Below, in pieces: positions 1 to 8,314 of a stretch of 62,529 nucleotides of DNA. Origin of the DNA: Polaromonas sp. (GTDB taxonomy: Bacteria > Pseudomonadota > Gammaproteobacteria > Burkholderiales > Burkholderiaceae_C); contig NZ_JACPOF010000029.1 of NCBI RefSeq assembly GCF_016185115.1, positions 1-62,529 on the forward strand, in the 5' to 3' direction. The notes below the pieces were generated by a model that worked only from the letters and a program-made list of their open reading frames with translations, did not search any database and was not told the origin of the DNA. The translations under genes were made by a program, and so were the position numbers. Positions within the stretch are counted from its first letter, which is position 1, and each line of letters begins with the position of its first letter.

Positions 1-79
1 CCACCACGCCGTGACCCCGTTCAATGACTTGTTTGACTGCCTCAGCCTTGAATTCGGCTGTGTAGCTGACTCTCTTCAT
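1..79 (-). CDS. IS3-family transposase OrfA, N-terminal fragment
   Basis: The ATG at 77-79 (minus) opens a frame beginning MKRVSYTAEFKAEAVKQVIE, which matches the start of the small helix-turn-helix OrfA of IS3-family elements. It runs off the left edge after 26 codons, so length and completeness are unknown. In this family OrfA binds the terminal repeats and is fused to the OrfB catalytic domain by frameshifting. An AAAGGAG ribosome-binding site lies just upstream of the start. Confidence 0.75.
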   Translation of the reverse strand, partial: MKRVSYTAEFKAEAVKQVIERGHGVV

Positions 80-139
80 GACTTTTTCTCCTTTTCAATT
101 TCGACCTTATCAGGTGTCTATTGAAACGGGTCAAGTCCA
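1..139 (-). mobile_element. End of an IS3-family insertion sequence (partial)
   Basis: Read on the minus strand, the first 139 bases start with TGGACTTGACCCGTTTC, a TG-starting terminus like those of IS3-family elements. A ribosome-binding stretch (AAAGGAG) follows, then the start of an OrfA transposase. Only this end of the element is in the window; the other end lies to the left. The boundary at about 139 is placed where the FNR-like reading frame resumes on the plus strand. The subgroup cannot be named from so little sequence. Confidence 0.75.
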
Positions 140-319
140 CTGATCCTGCGCATGACGCGCGAAGAAATCGGGAGTTACCTCGGCATGAAGCTGGAAACGG
201 TTAGCCGTACGTTTTCAAAATTCGCCGAAGACGGCATGATCGAGGTCAAGCAGCGCAACATCCATATCCTGGATGCGGATGCACTCAGACGCATCGTCAA
301 TCCGCAACAGTGTCATTGA
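140..319 (+). pseudogene. fnr: FNR-type oxygen-responsive regulator, C-terminal fragment cut by the IS
   Basis: The frame from the IS boundary to the TGA at 317-319 encodes about 59 residues, including MTREEIGSYLGMKLETVSR. This is the DNA-recognition helix-turn-helix of the CRP/FNR superfamily, and the E-x2-S-R pattern in the recognition helix is that of FNR-type proteins, which bind TTGAT-N4-ATCAA. The iron-sulfur sensory domain and dimerisation helix are missing, and the frame starts abruptly next to the IS end. I infer that the IS inserted into fnr. The 5' part should lie on the far side of the element, outside the window. The stop overlaps the 3' end of the converging 93-residue gene by 23 bp. 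The fragment has no start signal of its own and is probably not expressed as a working regulator. Confidence 0.8.
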
Positions 320-578
320 CATCCCCGGGTGATGCAGAGAGCCACAAAGCTGCTCCTGCCGCCGCCATCCCGATGAGCCAGAAACAGAAAAAAGCCATGG
401 TGTAAATGCCCAGCCGCGTGGGTTGCGGCATCCGCCCTGGCCAATGAACTTCGCCCGGATCAACCAGCGAAAACACCAGGCCCTCCAGAAGACAGGCCGC
501 GAGAAACCCGACCCAGACGGTCAGTGCCACCTGCCCCGTTCGTTTATCAACGGCATTCAACTCATGGTTTTTGTACAA
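297..578 (-). CDS. Small two-helix membrane protein of unknown function, downstream of ccoH
   Basis: This 93-residue protein has two hydrophobic segments (about residues 18-38 and 60-82), suggesting a small inner-membrane protein. I do not recognise the family. It is the last gene of the cbb3 assembly run; its start overlaps the end of the ccoH-like gene by 17 bp, so translational coupling is likely. Its position between ccoH and fnr suggests a role tied to cbb3 oxidase maturation, but this rests on context only. Confidence 0.6.
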   Translation of the reverse strand: MYKNHELNAVDKRTGQVALTVWVGFLAACLLEGLVFSLVDPGEVHWPGRMPQPTRLGIYTMAFFCFWLIGMAAAGAALWLSASPGDVNDTVAD

Positions 579-855
579 GTTGACCTCCCGTGGCGCTGTG
601 ATTGCGACCCTGCTGCGCGGGTTGCATGGGTGGTTGGGCAGTTTTGACCTCCCGGCTTATCGCAAGACCTTCGGGATAATGGCTTTCAGGCACCACGGCA
701 TCGGGGCCTTGCAGGATGTAGGCGGCAGTCACAATACACGCCAGCACGGCTGAAACCGGTCCCGCAATCACCATCCAGACATACGGTTCCTTCCACCAGG
801 GTCGCTGGGCGACTAAGACAGGGTGATCACCATCACGACTTGCAGAGTAATTCAT
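562..855 (-). CDS. ccoH: CcoH/FixH-like cbb3 oxidase assembly protein (short form)
   Basis: A 97-residue protein with an N-terminal Trp-Trp-containing cytoplasmic stretch, one membrane helix (about residues 26-48) and a short periplasmic part with the motif SHYPEG(L), resembling the start of FixH/CcoH. Classical FixH is around 150-170 residues with a larger periplasmic domain, so this is a short version of the family. CcoH helps stabilise the cbb3 subunits during assembly. GGAGACC precedes the start. It follows ccoG on the same strand, the usual ccoGH order. Confidence 0.65.
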   Translation of the reverse strand: MNYSASRDGDHPVLVAQRPWWKEPYVWMVIAGPVSAVLACIVTAAYILQGPDAVVPESHYPEGLAISREVKTAQPPMQPAQQGRNHSATGGQLVQKP

Positions 856-887
856 GCGGTCTCCTTGGAGCGGGTTATACGGGGAGC

Positions 888-2351
888 CTACCGGGGCACA
901 AGGAACACTGATTTTTCGGTCAACTGTTCCGGCGAAACCCCTTGCTTGGACACAAGGAACTGGATCGGGTGGGAACCGGGCGTCAGAACGCCGGGCGGGG
1001 TGCGAACGCGAACCGGCACCCAGCGGGATTCTGCGGCATCAACAGTCGCTGTTGCATCAGAAACAATCTGCGCGCCTTCAATTCCCGCCACACGAATCGA
1101 ATACTGCTGGCCATGCTCGGTTGCGTTCATGATTTGCAGCCGGTACACGTTCTCTATTTCACCCTGCCCCACCATGCGGGCGATCGAGCCCCGGTCGCGC
1201 ACTACATCCACCTTGAAAGACGCGCGTAGCAACAGGCTCGCCAGCATGGCGATGCTGACGGCTCCCAGCACCGCCGTATAAATCAGCACACGGGGGCGCA
1301 GCACCCTGCGGAACATGGCAGATCGCGTAAGCTTCTGGGTAATGCCGTTCTGTGTACTGTTCCGGATCAGGCCGCGCGGGTAATGCATTTTGTCCATCAC
1401 GCCGTCACAGGCGTCTATGCAGGCCGAACAACTGATGCATTCGTATTGAAGACCCTCGCGGATGTCAATGCCCGTCGGGCAGACCTGCACACACAAGCCG
1501 CAATCGATACAGTCGCCCAGCCCTTTAGCGTGATATTGGGCTGGCGTCTCGCTCCTGGGGCGCGACCCCCGCGCCTCGCCCCGCGCTTCATCGTAGGTCA
1601 CGATCAGCGTGTCGCGATCAAACATCGCACTCTGGAAACGGGCGTAGGGACACATGTATTTGCAGACCTGCTCACGCATGAAGCCCGCATTGCCATAGGT
1701 CGCAAAACCATAAAACAGCACCCAGAACCACTCCCACGGACCCAGCGAAAAATGAAGCACCGCCGTGGCCAGTTCCCTGATCGGCGTGAAGTAGCCCACG
1801 AACGTAAACCCGGTCCACAGGCCGACGGCAATCCACGCCGCGTGTTTTGCACTTTTGCGTGCCAGCTTGCCGGCGTTGAGCGGCCCCTGATCCAGCCGCA
1901 TACGCGCCACGCGGTCACCTTCAATCTTGCGTTCAATCCACATGAATATCTCGGTGTAGACGGTTTGCGGGCAGGCGTAGCCACACCACAGCCGCCCCGC
2001 GACGGCGGTGAACAGAAACAGCGACAGCGCGCAAATGACCAGGAGCCCCGTCAGGTAAATCAGGTCCTGCGGGTAAAGCACGAGGTTAAAGATATAAAAA
2101 CGCCGCGCGCCGAGGTCAAACAACATTGCCTGGCGGTCGTTGAGCGACAGCCAGGGAATCCCGTAAAACACCAGTTGCGTGGCCCAAACCATGGCCCATC
2201 GCCACTGGTTGAACCAGCCGGAAACATGGCGGGCGTAAATGCTGCGTTCCGATCTGTACAGGGAGACGACCGTCGATGAGTCGTCCGCCACGGCAATCGG
2301 AATAACTTTCCGGCCTTCCGGGTTCTCTGGATGCTTGGTTGGCAAAGTCAC
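888..2351 (-). CDS. ccoG: cbb3 oxidase accessory protein CcoG (polyferredoxin, FixG/RdxA)
   Basis: A 487-residue membrane-bound ferredoxin-like protein, normal length for the family. A CGYACPQT motif follows the third membrane helix (residue about 123). Two 4Fe-4S cysteine clusters (C281-C284-C287-C291 and C305-C308-C311-C315) lie in the cytoplasmic loop, and an Ig-like periplasmic domain ends the protein. CcoG is known to reduce copper for delivery to the CuB site of CcoN during oxidase biogenesis. It follows ccoP by 12 bp and precedes ccoH, so it is probably part of the ccoNOQPGH transcript. Confidence 0.95.
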   Translation of the reverse strand: MTLPTKHPENPEGRKVIPIAVADDSSTVVSLYRSERSIYARHVSGWFNQWRWAMVWATQLVFYGIPWLSLNDRQAMLFDLGARRFYIFNLVLYPQDLIYLTGLLVICALSLFLFTAVAGRLWCGYACPQTVYTEIFMWIERKIEGDRVARMRLDQGPLNAGKLARKSAKHAAWIAVGLWTGFTFVGYFTPIRELATAVLHFSLGPWEWFWVLFYGFATYGNAGFMREQVCKYMCPYARFQSAMFDRDTLIVTYDEARGEARGSRPRSETPAQYHAKGLGDCIDCGLCVQVCPTGIDIREGLQYECISCSACIDACDGVMDKMHYPRGLIRNSTQNGITQKLTRSAMFRRVLRPRVLIYTAVLGAVSIAMLASLLLRASFKVDVVRDRGSIARMVGQGEIENVYRLQIMNATEHGQQYSIRVAGIEGAQIVSDATATVDAAESRWVPVRVRTPPGVLTPGSHPIQFLVSKQGVSPEQLTEKSVFLVPR

Positions 2352-2363
2352 GCCTTTGCGGCC

Positions 2364-3341
2364 CTACGGTTTGGTAACCGCAGGTGCCGCAGCCGCGCCG
2401 GGCGTGGTCACCGCCACGGGAAAGCTGCTGCCAGACAGACTGAGCACATAAGCAGCCACCACGTGTATCTGGTCTGGTGTCAGTTTGGGCGACTGGGCTG
2501 GCATCGCATTGGTTTTTCCGGTCTTGATCATGTTTACAATGGCCGCCTCTCCCCAGCCATGCAGCCAGTAGTCATCGGTGAGGTTGGGTGCACCCAGCGC
2601 CTTGTTGCCCTTGCCGTCTATCCCATGGCAGGCCGCGCAGGCGGTGAACTTTGCCTTGCCTCTAAAAGCCTTGATGTCGTTGTAGGGGCTGCCAGAAAGT
2701 GAAAGCACATAGTTCGCGAGCTCGCTGAGTTCCTGCTCACCACCCACAGCAGCGGCCATGGGCGGCATCATGCCGGTACGCCCATTAGTCACCGTCTGCA
2801 CAATGTGGGCCGCCGTTCTCTCCCCAAGCCAGCCCGCATTGCTGTTGGTCAGGTTGGGATAAGACTTGCTCCCCCGCGCATCTGAACCATGGCACTGGGC
2901 ACAGTTGTTCATGAATACCCGCTCGCCTATTGCCAGGGCGCGTGAATCCTTCGCCAGCGCCTCCACAGGCTGAGCGGCAAATTCGGCATAAAGCGGCGCC
3001 ACCTGTTTGCTCAGGTTACCGACATCCTCGCTGTGTTCACGGTCCGTGGACCATTGCAGCAGCCCTTTGTAACTGCCAAGCCCGGGAAAGATAACCAGGT
3101 AAGCCAGTGAAAAAACCACTGTGATGACAAACAGCCACATCCACCATCGCGGCAGCGGGTTGTTGAACTCGCGCAAGTCTTCGTCCCAGACGTGGCCGGT
3201 GGTGTTGTCATTGGCCTGCCCCGCCGGTGTGTTGACGGTTACCCTGCCCGCCAGCCACAAAAGAACAGCGCAGGCCAGGATGGAAACCACGCTGATGGCA
3301 GCCACATACCAAGGCCAGAACCCGTTTGTAAAGTCACTCAT
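2364..3341 (-). CDS. ccoP: cbb3-type cytochrome c oxidase subunit III, diheme CcoP
   Basis: 325 residues. Two N-terminal membrane helices (about 8-31 and 66-87) are followed by two cytochrome c domains with heme motifs CAQCH (147-151) and CAACH (235-239) and downstream Met-containing axial-ligand loops. CcoP receives electrons from soluble or membrane c-type cytochromes and passes them through CcoO to the CcoN heme-copper centre. It sits directly after ccoQ. An Ala/Pro-rich C-terminal tail extends past the second heme domain. Confidence 0.96.
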   Translation of the reverse strand: MSDFTNGFWPWYVAAISVVSILACAVLLWLAGRVTVNTPAGQANDNTTGHVWDEDLREFNNPLPRWWMWLFVITVVFSLAYLVIFPGLGSYKGLLQWSTDREHSEDVGNLSKQVAPLYAEFAAQPVEALAKDSRALAIGERVFMNNCAQCHGSDARGSKSYPNLTNSNAGWLGERTAAHIVQTVTNGRTGMMPPMAAAVGGEQELSELANYVLSLSGSPYNDIKAFRGKAKFTACAACHGIDGKGNKALGAPNLTDDYWLHGWGEAAIVNMIKTGKTNAMPAQSPKLTPDQIHVVAAYVLSLSGSSFPVAVTTPGAAAAPAVTKP

Positions 3342-3352
3342 GTCGGCAACCC

Positions 3353-3490
3353 CTATTCAGACCGGAAGGGCAACTGCGCCGCATCATCAAACTGCACTTT
3401 TCTGGAAGGCTGGTAGGCCCAGACCAGGATTCCGATGAAAACCACAAACGCGGCAACAGTCACCAGGCTGCGTAAAACATTGATATCCAT
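3353..3490 (-). CDS. ccoQ: cbb3-type oxidase small subunit CcoQ (FixQ)
   Basis: A 45-residue frame between ccoO and ccoP. It starts MDINVLRSLVTVAAFVVFIG, has a single membrane helix (about residues 7-27) and then the polar stretch WAYQPSRK typical of CcoQ. CcoQ stabilises the CcoP-CcoNO interaction. Size, position and orientation (ccoN-O-Q-P) all fit. It is short enough to be missed by length-filtered gene calling. Confidence 0.88.
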   Translation of the reverse strand: MDINVLRSLVTVAAFVVFIGILVWAYQPSRKVQFDDAAQLPFRSE

Positions 3491-3505
3491 ACGCTTGAAT
3501 CCTTC

Positions 3506-4111
3506 TCATTTAAGTGCAAGGCCGAGGCCCTGCAGGTACGCTACCAGCGCATCCATTTCGGTTTTTCCCTGCAATTCGCCAGGCGCACTGGCGATTTGCG
3601 CGTCGGTGTAGGGAACACCTACCGCCCTCAAGGCTTTCATGTGTTGCTGGATCGAGCCTGCATCGGCGGGAGTTTTTTCCAGCCACGGATAAGCCGGCAT
3701 GATCGACTCAGGCACGAGGTCCCGCGGGCTTATGAGGTGCAGGCGCTGCCAGTCATCGCTGTATTTGCCACCCACACGGTGCAGGTCCGGCCCTGTGCGC
3801 TTGCTGCCCCACTGAAAGGGGTGGTCGTAGACAAACTCACCCGCTACTGAATAGTGGCCATAACGCAGCGTCTCTGCGACCAGCGGGCGAATCATCTGCG
3901 AATGGCAGTTGTAGCAACCTTCACGCACATAGATGTCGCGCCCCGCAATCCTGAGCGGGGAATCCGGCACCATACCCTTGACGGGAAGCGTGGTTGATTT
4001 CTGGAAAAACAGCGGGACGATCTCCACCAGCCCGCCAACCGCCAGTACCAGCAGTATCAGGACGATCATCAGCCAGTTGGTGGTTTCTACTTTTTCATGT
4101 GAGAAGGACAT
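3506..4111 (-). CDS. ccoO: cbb3-type oxidase subunit II, monoheme CcoO
   Basis: 201 residues with one N-terminal membrane anchor (about 12-35), a single heme c motif CYNCH at 66-70 followed by SQMIRP, and a long periplasmic cytochrome c fold. This is the standard CcoO layout. It relays electrons from CcoP to CcoN. It lies 48 bp after ccoN and 15 bp before ccoQ, so it is cotranscribed. Confidence 0.96.
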   Translation of the reverse strand: MSFSHEKVETTNWLMIVLILLVLAVGGLVEIVPLFFQKSTTLPVKGMVPDSPLRIAGRDIYVREGCYNCHSQMIRPLVAETLRYGHYSVAGEFVYDHPFQWGSKRTGPDLHRVGGKYSDDWQRLHLISPRDLVPESIMPAYPWLEKTPADAGSIQQHMKALRAVGVPYTDAQIASAPGELQGKTEMDALVAYLQGLGLALK

Positions 4112-4159
4112 TCGGGAGTTCTTTCAGGCCTGATTTGGTACAGCTTGCAGCGTCATGAT

Positions 4160-5641
4160 TTATGCGTGACCGGCAACGGCCGGGATGCGGCTTTCCGATG
4201 GCTTGCCGGCCATGGCAGTCTTGGTCACGTTCCAGGCCATGATCAGCATGCCCGTGAGGTAGAGAACCCCGCCGAAGAATCGCACCATGTAAAACGGGAG
4301 GGTCGCCTTGACGCTCTCCACAAAGGTGTAGGTGAGCGAACCATCGGGGTTGATGGCGCGCCACATCAGGCCCTGCATCACACCGGCAATCCACATCGCA
4401 GCGATGTAAAGCACGATGCCTATGGTGGCGACCCAGAAGTGCGCCTCAATCGCCTTGATGCTGTGCATTTTTGTTTGCCCGAACATGCGCGGCACCAGGT
4501 AATACAGGGCACCCATCGAGATGAAGCCCACCCAACCCAGCGTGCCGCCGTGCACATGCGCAATATTCCAGTCGGTGTAGTGCGACAGTGCGTTCACGGT
4601 CTTGATGGAGAGCATCGGCCCCTCAAAGGTTGCAATACCGTAAAACGACAGCGCAACAATCATGAAACGCAGGATCGGGTCGTCGCGCAGCTTGTGCCAC
4701 GCACCCGACAACGTCATCACGCCATTGATCATGCCGCCCCAGCTGGGCGCAAGAAGGATCAGGGAGAACACCATGCCCAGGGACTGCGTCCAGTCCGGCA
4801 GGGCAGTGTAATGCAGGTGATGGGGACCGGCCCACATGTAGGTGAAGATCAGGGCCCAGAAATGCACGATGGACAGACGGTAGGAGTAAACCGGCCGCTC
4901 CGCCTGCTTGGGAATGAAGTAATAAACAATGCCAAGAAAACCCGCTGTCAGAAAGAAACCGACGGCGTTATGGCCATACCACCACTGCACCATGGCATCC
5001 TGCACACCGGCGTAAGCCGAGTAGGACTTCATCCAGCCTGCGGGCACCACTGCGGCGTTCACGACGTGCAGCAATGCGACCGCAATGATGAACGCACCAT
5101 AGAACCAGTTGGCGACGTAAATGTGCCGCACCTTGCGGATGCCGATGGTTCCGAAGAACACCACAGCATAGGCCACCCAGGTCAACGTGATCAGGATGGC
5201 AATGGGCCATTCGAGTTCGGCGTATTCCTTGCCGCGCGTGTAACCCATGGGCAGCGAAATCGCGGCCGCCACAATCACAGCCTGCCAGCCCCAGAAGTGA
5301 AATGCAGCCAGCTTGTCCGAGATAACGCGCACCTGGCAGGTGCGCTGCACCACGTAATAACTCGTCGCAAACAATGCGCAACCGCCGAAGGCAAAAATGG
5401 CAGCATTGGTGTGCAGCGGACGCAAACGGCCGAAAGACAGCCAGGCAATGCCGAAGTTAAGTTCGGGCCAGGTCATCTGTGCGGCAATGAAGACGCCGAC
5501 CAGCATGCTGACAACCCCCCACACCACAGCCATGACCGAGAACTGACGTACCACCCGGTCGTTATAGAAACCGGCGCTTGAAGCTGACCAGTTCGCGGAC
5601 CATGACCTCGTTGAGGTTGTAGAAATTACTGCGCTCATCAA
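4160..5641 (-). CDS. ccoN: cbb3-type cytochrome c oxidase catalytic subunit I (CcoN)
   Basis: 493-residue heme-copper oxidase subunit with 12 or more membrane helices. Family signatures include a His in the [12 protein letters not shown] helix near residue 78, [10 protein letters not shown] with the active-site His/Tyr region, the copper-ligand pair in [12 protein letters not shown], and the heme ligands in [15 protein letters not shown]. CcoN reduces oxygen at high affinity and pumps protons. It is first in ccoNOQPGH. A perfect FNR box is centred about 70 bp upstream of the start, consistent with induction at low oxygen. Confidence 0.97.
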   Translation of the reverse strand: MMSAVISTTSTRSWSANWSASSAGFYNDRVVRQFSVMAVVWGVVSMLVGVFIAAQMTWPELNFGIAWLSFGRLRPLHTNAAIFAFGGCALFATSYYVVQRTCQVRVISDKLAAFHFWGWQAVIVAAAISLPMGYTRGKEYAELEWPIAILITLTWVAYAVVFFGTIGIRKVRHIYVANWFYGAFIIAVALLHVVNAAVVPAGWMKSYSAYAGVQDAMVQWWYGHNAVGFFLTAGFLGIVYYFIPKQAERPVYSYRLSIVHFWALIFTYMWAGPHHLHYTALPDWTQSLGMVFSLILLAPSWGGMINGVMTLSGAWHKLRDDPILRFMIVALSFYGIATFEGPMLSIKTVNALSHYTDWNIAHVHGGTLGWVGFISMGALYYLVPRMFGQTKMHSIKAIEAHFWVATIGIVLYIAAMWIAGVMQGLMWRAINPDGSLTYTFVESVKATLPFYMVRFFGGVLYLTGMLIMAWNVTKTAMAGKPSESRIPAVAGHA

Positions 5642-5704
5642 AAGCCCTTTGCTTTATTGTCCAAACTGACTGAAGCAGTGTGCCGCCCAGGGGCAGAACC
5701 TGTA

Positions 5705-5718
5705 TTGATGTGGATCAA
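5705..5718 (-). promoter_or_regulatory. FNR/ANR box upstream of ccoN
   Basis: TTGATGTGGATCAA is a perfect TTGAT-N4-ATCAA site and overlaps the last codons of ccoS. Its centre (5711.5) lies about 70 bp upstream of the ccoN start. A class II FNR promoter would then start near 5670, and CACACT read at 5682-5677 falls where a -10 element is expected. Activation of ccoNOQP under low oxygen through such sites is established for proteobacteria; use of this site is inference. Confidence 0.8.
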
Positions 5719-5891
5719 GCTTCTCGGTCACCCCGGGGTAACGGTGGTTCCGCCGGGTCACTTGCCAGGATACGGGCGCCTTCGCTCTCAAGCTCCTCAA
5801 ACTGTCCCGACCACACGGCCCACGCCAGCACACCCAGAACACCGAGCCCCAGCAAAACGGAGACTGGAATGAGCAGGAACAGGATATCCAT
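5715..5891 (-). CDS. ccoS: cbb3 oxidase maturation protein CcoS
   Basis: A 58-residue protein starting MDILFLLIPVSVLLGLG, with one membrane helix followed by the FEELESEGARILA stretch characteristic of CcoS/FixS (one helix, then a short acidic cytosolic tail). CcoS is needed for insertion of heme b and copper into CcoN. The ATG at 5891 is preferred over an in-frame upstream start because it gives the canonical N-terminus and follows the ccoI stop by 4 bp. The tail overlaps the FNR box of ccoN. Confidence 0.9.
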   Translation of the reverse strand: MDILFLLIPVSVLLGLGVLGVLAWAVWSGQFEELESEGARILASDPAEPPLPRGDREA

Positions 5892-5895
5892 AAAT

Positions 5896-8244
5896 TCAGT
5901 TGCTTCCGGGTTTGAACTTCGCCAGACGCGCAGCGTTGCCAACGACCAGGAGCGAGCTCAAGGCCATGCCCAGCCCCGCCAGCCACGCCGGCAGCAACCC
6001 GCCGACGGCCAGGGGCACGCATACTGCGTTATAGGCAGCAGCCCACCAGAGGTTTTGACGCACAACCCGCATGGTGGATCGCGCGTGCCCCAGGATCGCG
6101 GGGAGCATCCCCAATTGCCCGCCAGGTACCACAAAGTCAGACTGCGCCTGCGCAAGTGGTACTGACAAACCCATGGCAATCGAGGCATGGGCACCGGCAA
6201 GTACCGGCCCATCATTCATTCCGTCGCCCACCATCAGCACTTTTCGGCCTTGCTGCTGCAACGCCTGCATGTAGGCCAGTTTGGCGCCGGGAGTACAGCC
6301 GCCCTGCAAATGATGAATATCCAGCTGTTTGCCCATACGCAATACGGCATCCGGCTGGTCACCTGAAAGCAGGTAGACCTCAATTCCCCTGGCACGCAGG
6401 GCGCTGACTGCCTGCGCCGCGTCGTCCCTTGGCGCTTCACCAAAGTCAAACCGCGCAAGCCAGCCATATTCGTCAGAAAGATAGACCTGGGGGCCGTGGC
6501 CCGGCGAGTCCTCGACGCCGCAAAACCCGGCCGAGCCCATACGGAGTCGCTCACCCCTCCCAGCACAGGGGGCGGCGCGGCATTCAAGCCCCTTCCCTGC
6601 ATGCTCCTGCACATCCATCAAAGCCGGTTGTGCGGTACCCTCCCCTGCGGCCTGGACCAGTGCACGAGACAGCGGATGCAGGGAGTAGCGGGCCAAGCCG
6701 GCGGCAAGCTGCAAAGCTTCATGCGCGCTGATGCAGCTACGCGTGCGGGTGTCCCGCAAACCCATCCCTGCCTCCGTCAAGGTACCCGTCTTGTCAAATA
6801 TCACCGTATCGATGTCAGCAAGCACTTCCAGTGCTTGCATGCGACGGACCAGCACCCCGTTACGGGCCAGCAGCCCAGCAGACGTGAGCATCGCAGCCGG
6901 CGTCGCAAGCGAAAGCGCACATGGGCATGTCACTATCAGTACAGCCACCGCAGCCATCAATGCCCGCGCCGGGTCGGTGTTCCACCAAAAGACGGCAGCG
7001 CCAGCGGACGCAAGCAATACGAACCACAGAAACGGACGCGCGACCCTGTCAGCAAGCATGGCCAGCCGGGGCTTATCCACAGCAGCGCGAGCCATCAGCG
7101 CCACAATCTGGGCATACAGCGTGGCGCTGCCCAAGCTGAAGACGCGGACCTGGACTGCTGCCGAAAGGTTGTAACTGCCCGCCATGACGTCGGCACCCTC
7201 TGCCCTGGGCACAGCTGTCGACTCGCCTGTAAGCATGGCTTCATCAACGAAGGTCTCACCCGCGACTATGGTGCCGTCGGCCGGGAAAGCCTCGCCAGGC
7301 AATACTCGGATCACATCGCCACGCCGCAGGCGCCTGGCAGCAACCCGTTCAAACTGGCCATCCAGGCCGAGTCGCTCAATGCTGTCTGGCAGCCGCCGCG
7401 ACAGCAAGTCCAGCGAACCGGCCGTGCGAGCACGCAGGCGCTGCTCCAGCCAGCGTCCGCTGAGCAGGAAGAACACAAACATGGTCAGCGAATCGAAATA
7501 AACCTCATGGCCCCACCAGCCCCTGGGTTCAAATGTTGCCGCAGTGCTGACGGCGAAGGTCACGGCGATTCCGAGAGCCACCGGAAGGTCCATGCTGATG
7601 CTTCGATGCCTGAGGTCACGCAGCGCCGTGACGAAGAATGGCCTGCACGAGAACAACACCACAGGCAGGCTCAGCAGCCATGAGGCCCAGCGCAGCAGCT
7701 TCTCGATATCAGGGGTGATATCCCCCGGCGCCGAAAAATAACCAGGTGCGGCGTACATCATGACCTGCATCATGCAAAACCCTGCGACCAGCCACCGCCA
7801 GAGCATAAGGCGGGCTTCCTGCCGCTCAACGTCGCGCGAAAACGCATCTGAAGCCGGCGAGAGTTCATAGCCCAGAGCACGCGGTACAGCCATCCACTCC
7901 GATGGGCGGGTATCTGCAGGGCACCAGGTGACGCTTGCACGCCTGCTCGCGGCACTGACGCGCGCGGCCCTCACACCCCGAATACCGAGAAGCGATTGCT
8001 CAAGCGTGAGCGAACAGGCAGCACAGTGCATGCCGCGCACCGTGACCTGCGACTCCCATGTCTCGGTTGAACCGGACGGCGAACCTTCGCAGCGGCGACT
8101 GAACAGGTCCCACTCGTGCGGGTCATCAAATACCAGCAGCGTGGCATCCGCCTTGTGTGGGTCCGCCGGCAGGTATCTGTGGGAGTCAGGCAGGGAGGCG
8201 GCAACTTGCATGCTGCAACGGTAAGCCCGGGCACGTGCGTACAT
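5896..8244 (-). CDS. ccoI: Copper-exporting P1B-type ATPase for cbb3 assembly (CcoI/FixI)
   Basis: 782 residues. A heavy-metal-associated domain with GMHCAAC (about 71-77) precedes eight membrane helices with the metal-path motif TCPCALSLATP, the phosphorylation motif DKTGTLTEAG and the hinge motif GDGMNDGPV. The order ccoI-ccoS-ccoN identifies it as the slow copper exporter that supplies the oxidase rather than the detoxifying CopA found at 57.5 kb. The start at 8244 has an AGGT ribosome-binding stretch; Met12 (8211) is an alternative with no visible ribosome-binding site. The FNR box at 8246-8259 abuts this start. Confidence 0.93.
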   Translation of the reverse strand: MYARARAYRCSMQVAASLPDSHRYLPADPHKADATLLVFDDPHEWDLFSRRCEGSPSGSTETWESQVTVRGMHCAACSLTLEQSLLGIRGVRAARVSAASRRASVTWCPADTRPSEWMAVPRALGYELSPASDAFSRDVERQEARLMLWRWLVAGFCMMQVMMYAAPGYFSAPGDITPDIEKLLRWASWLLSLPVVLFSCRPFFVTALRDLRHRSISMDLPVALGIAVTFAVSTAATFEPRGWWGHEVYFDSLTMFVFFLLSGRWLEQRLRARTAGSLDLLSRRLPDSIERLGLDGQFERVAARRLRRGDVIRVLPGEAFPADGTIVAGETFVDEAMLTGESTAVPRAEGADVMAGSYNLSAAVQVRVFSLGSATLYAQIVALMARAAVDKPRLAMLADRVARPFLWFVLLASAGAAVFWWNTDPARALMAAVAVLIVTCPCALSLATPAAMLTSAGLLARNGVLVRRMQALEVLADIDTVIFDKTGTLTEAGMGLRDTRTRSCISAHEALQLAAGLARYSLHPLSRALVQAAGEGTAQPALMDVQEHAGKGLECRAAPCAGRGERLRMGSAGFCGVEDSPGHGPQVYLSDEYGWLARFDFGEAPRDDAAQAVSALRARGIEVYLLSGDQPDAVLRMGKQLDIHHLQGGCTPGAKLAYMQALQQQGRKVLMVGDGMNDGPVLAGAHASIAMGLSVPLAQAQSDFVVPGGQLGMLPAILGHARSTMRVVRQNLWWAAAYNAVCVPLAVGGLLPAWLAGLGMALSSLLVVGNAARLAKFKPGSN

Positions 8245-8245
8245 A

Positions 8246-8294
8246 TTGACCTACATCAAATCAGACGCCCTGAGCTCCGACTATGGTCGAACCA
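8246..8294 (+). promoter_or_regulatory. FNR box and predicted class II promoter for the uspA pair
   Basis: TTGACCTACATCAA (8246-8259) matches the FNR consensus at 9 of 10 positions. A class II arrangement places the transcript start 41.5 bp downstream, near 8294. TATGGT at 8282-8287 lies where the -10 element should be, and an AAAGGAGA ribosome-binding site at 8303-8310 precedes the GTG start at 8315. The site also touches the divergent ccoI start and could affect both directions. Confidence 0.7.
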
Positions 8295-8314
8295 TCATCA
8301 ATAAAGGAGACCCC

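Noticed and set aside
4145..5581. Long plus-strand reading frame (478 codons) opposite ccoN
   Set aside because: It is antisense to a certain gene, His/Arg-rich without a domain, and results from high GC codon bias.
8246..8314. Upstream ATG start for the first universal stress protein
   Set aside because: It lies in the FNR box and lacks a ribosome-binding site; the GTG at 8315 has AAAGGAGA and gives the normal family N-terminus.
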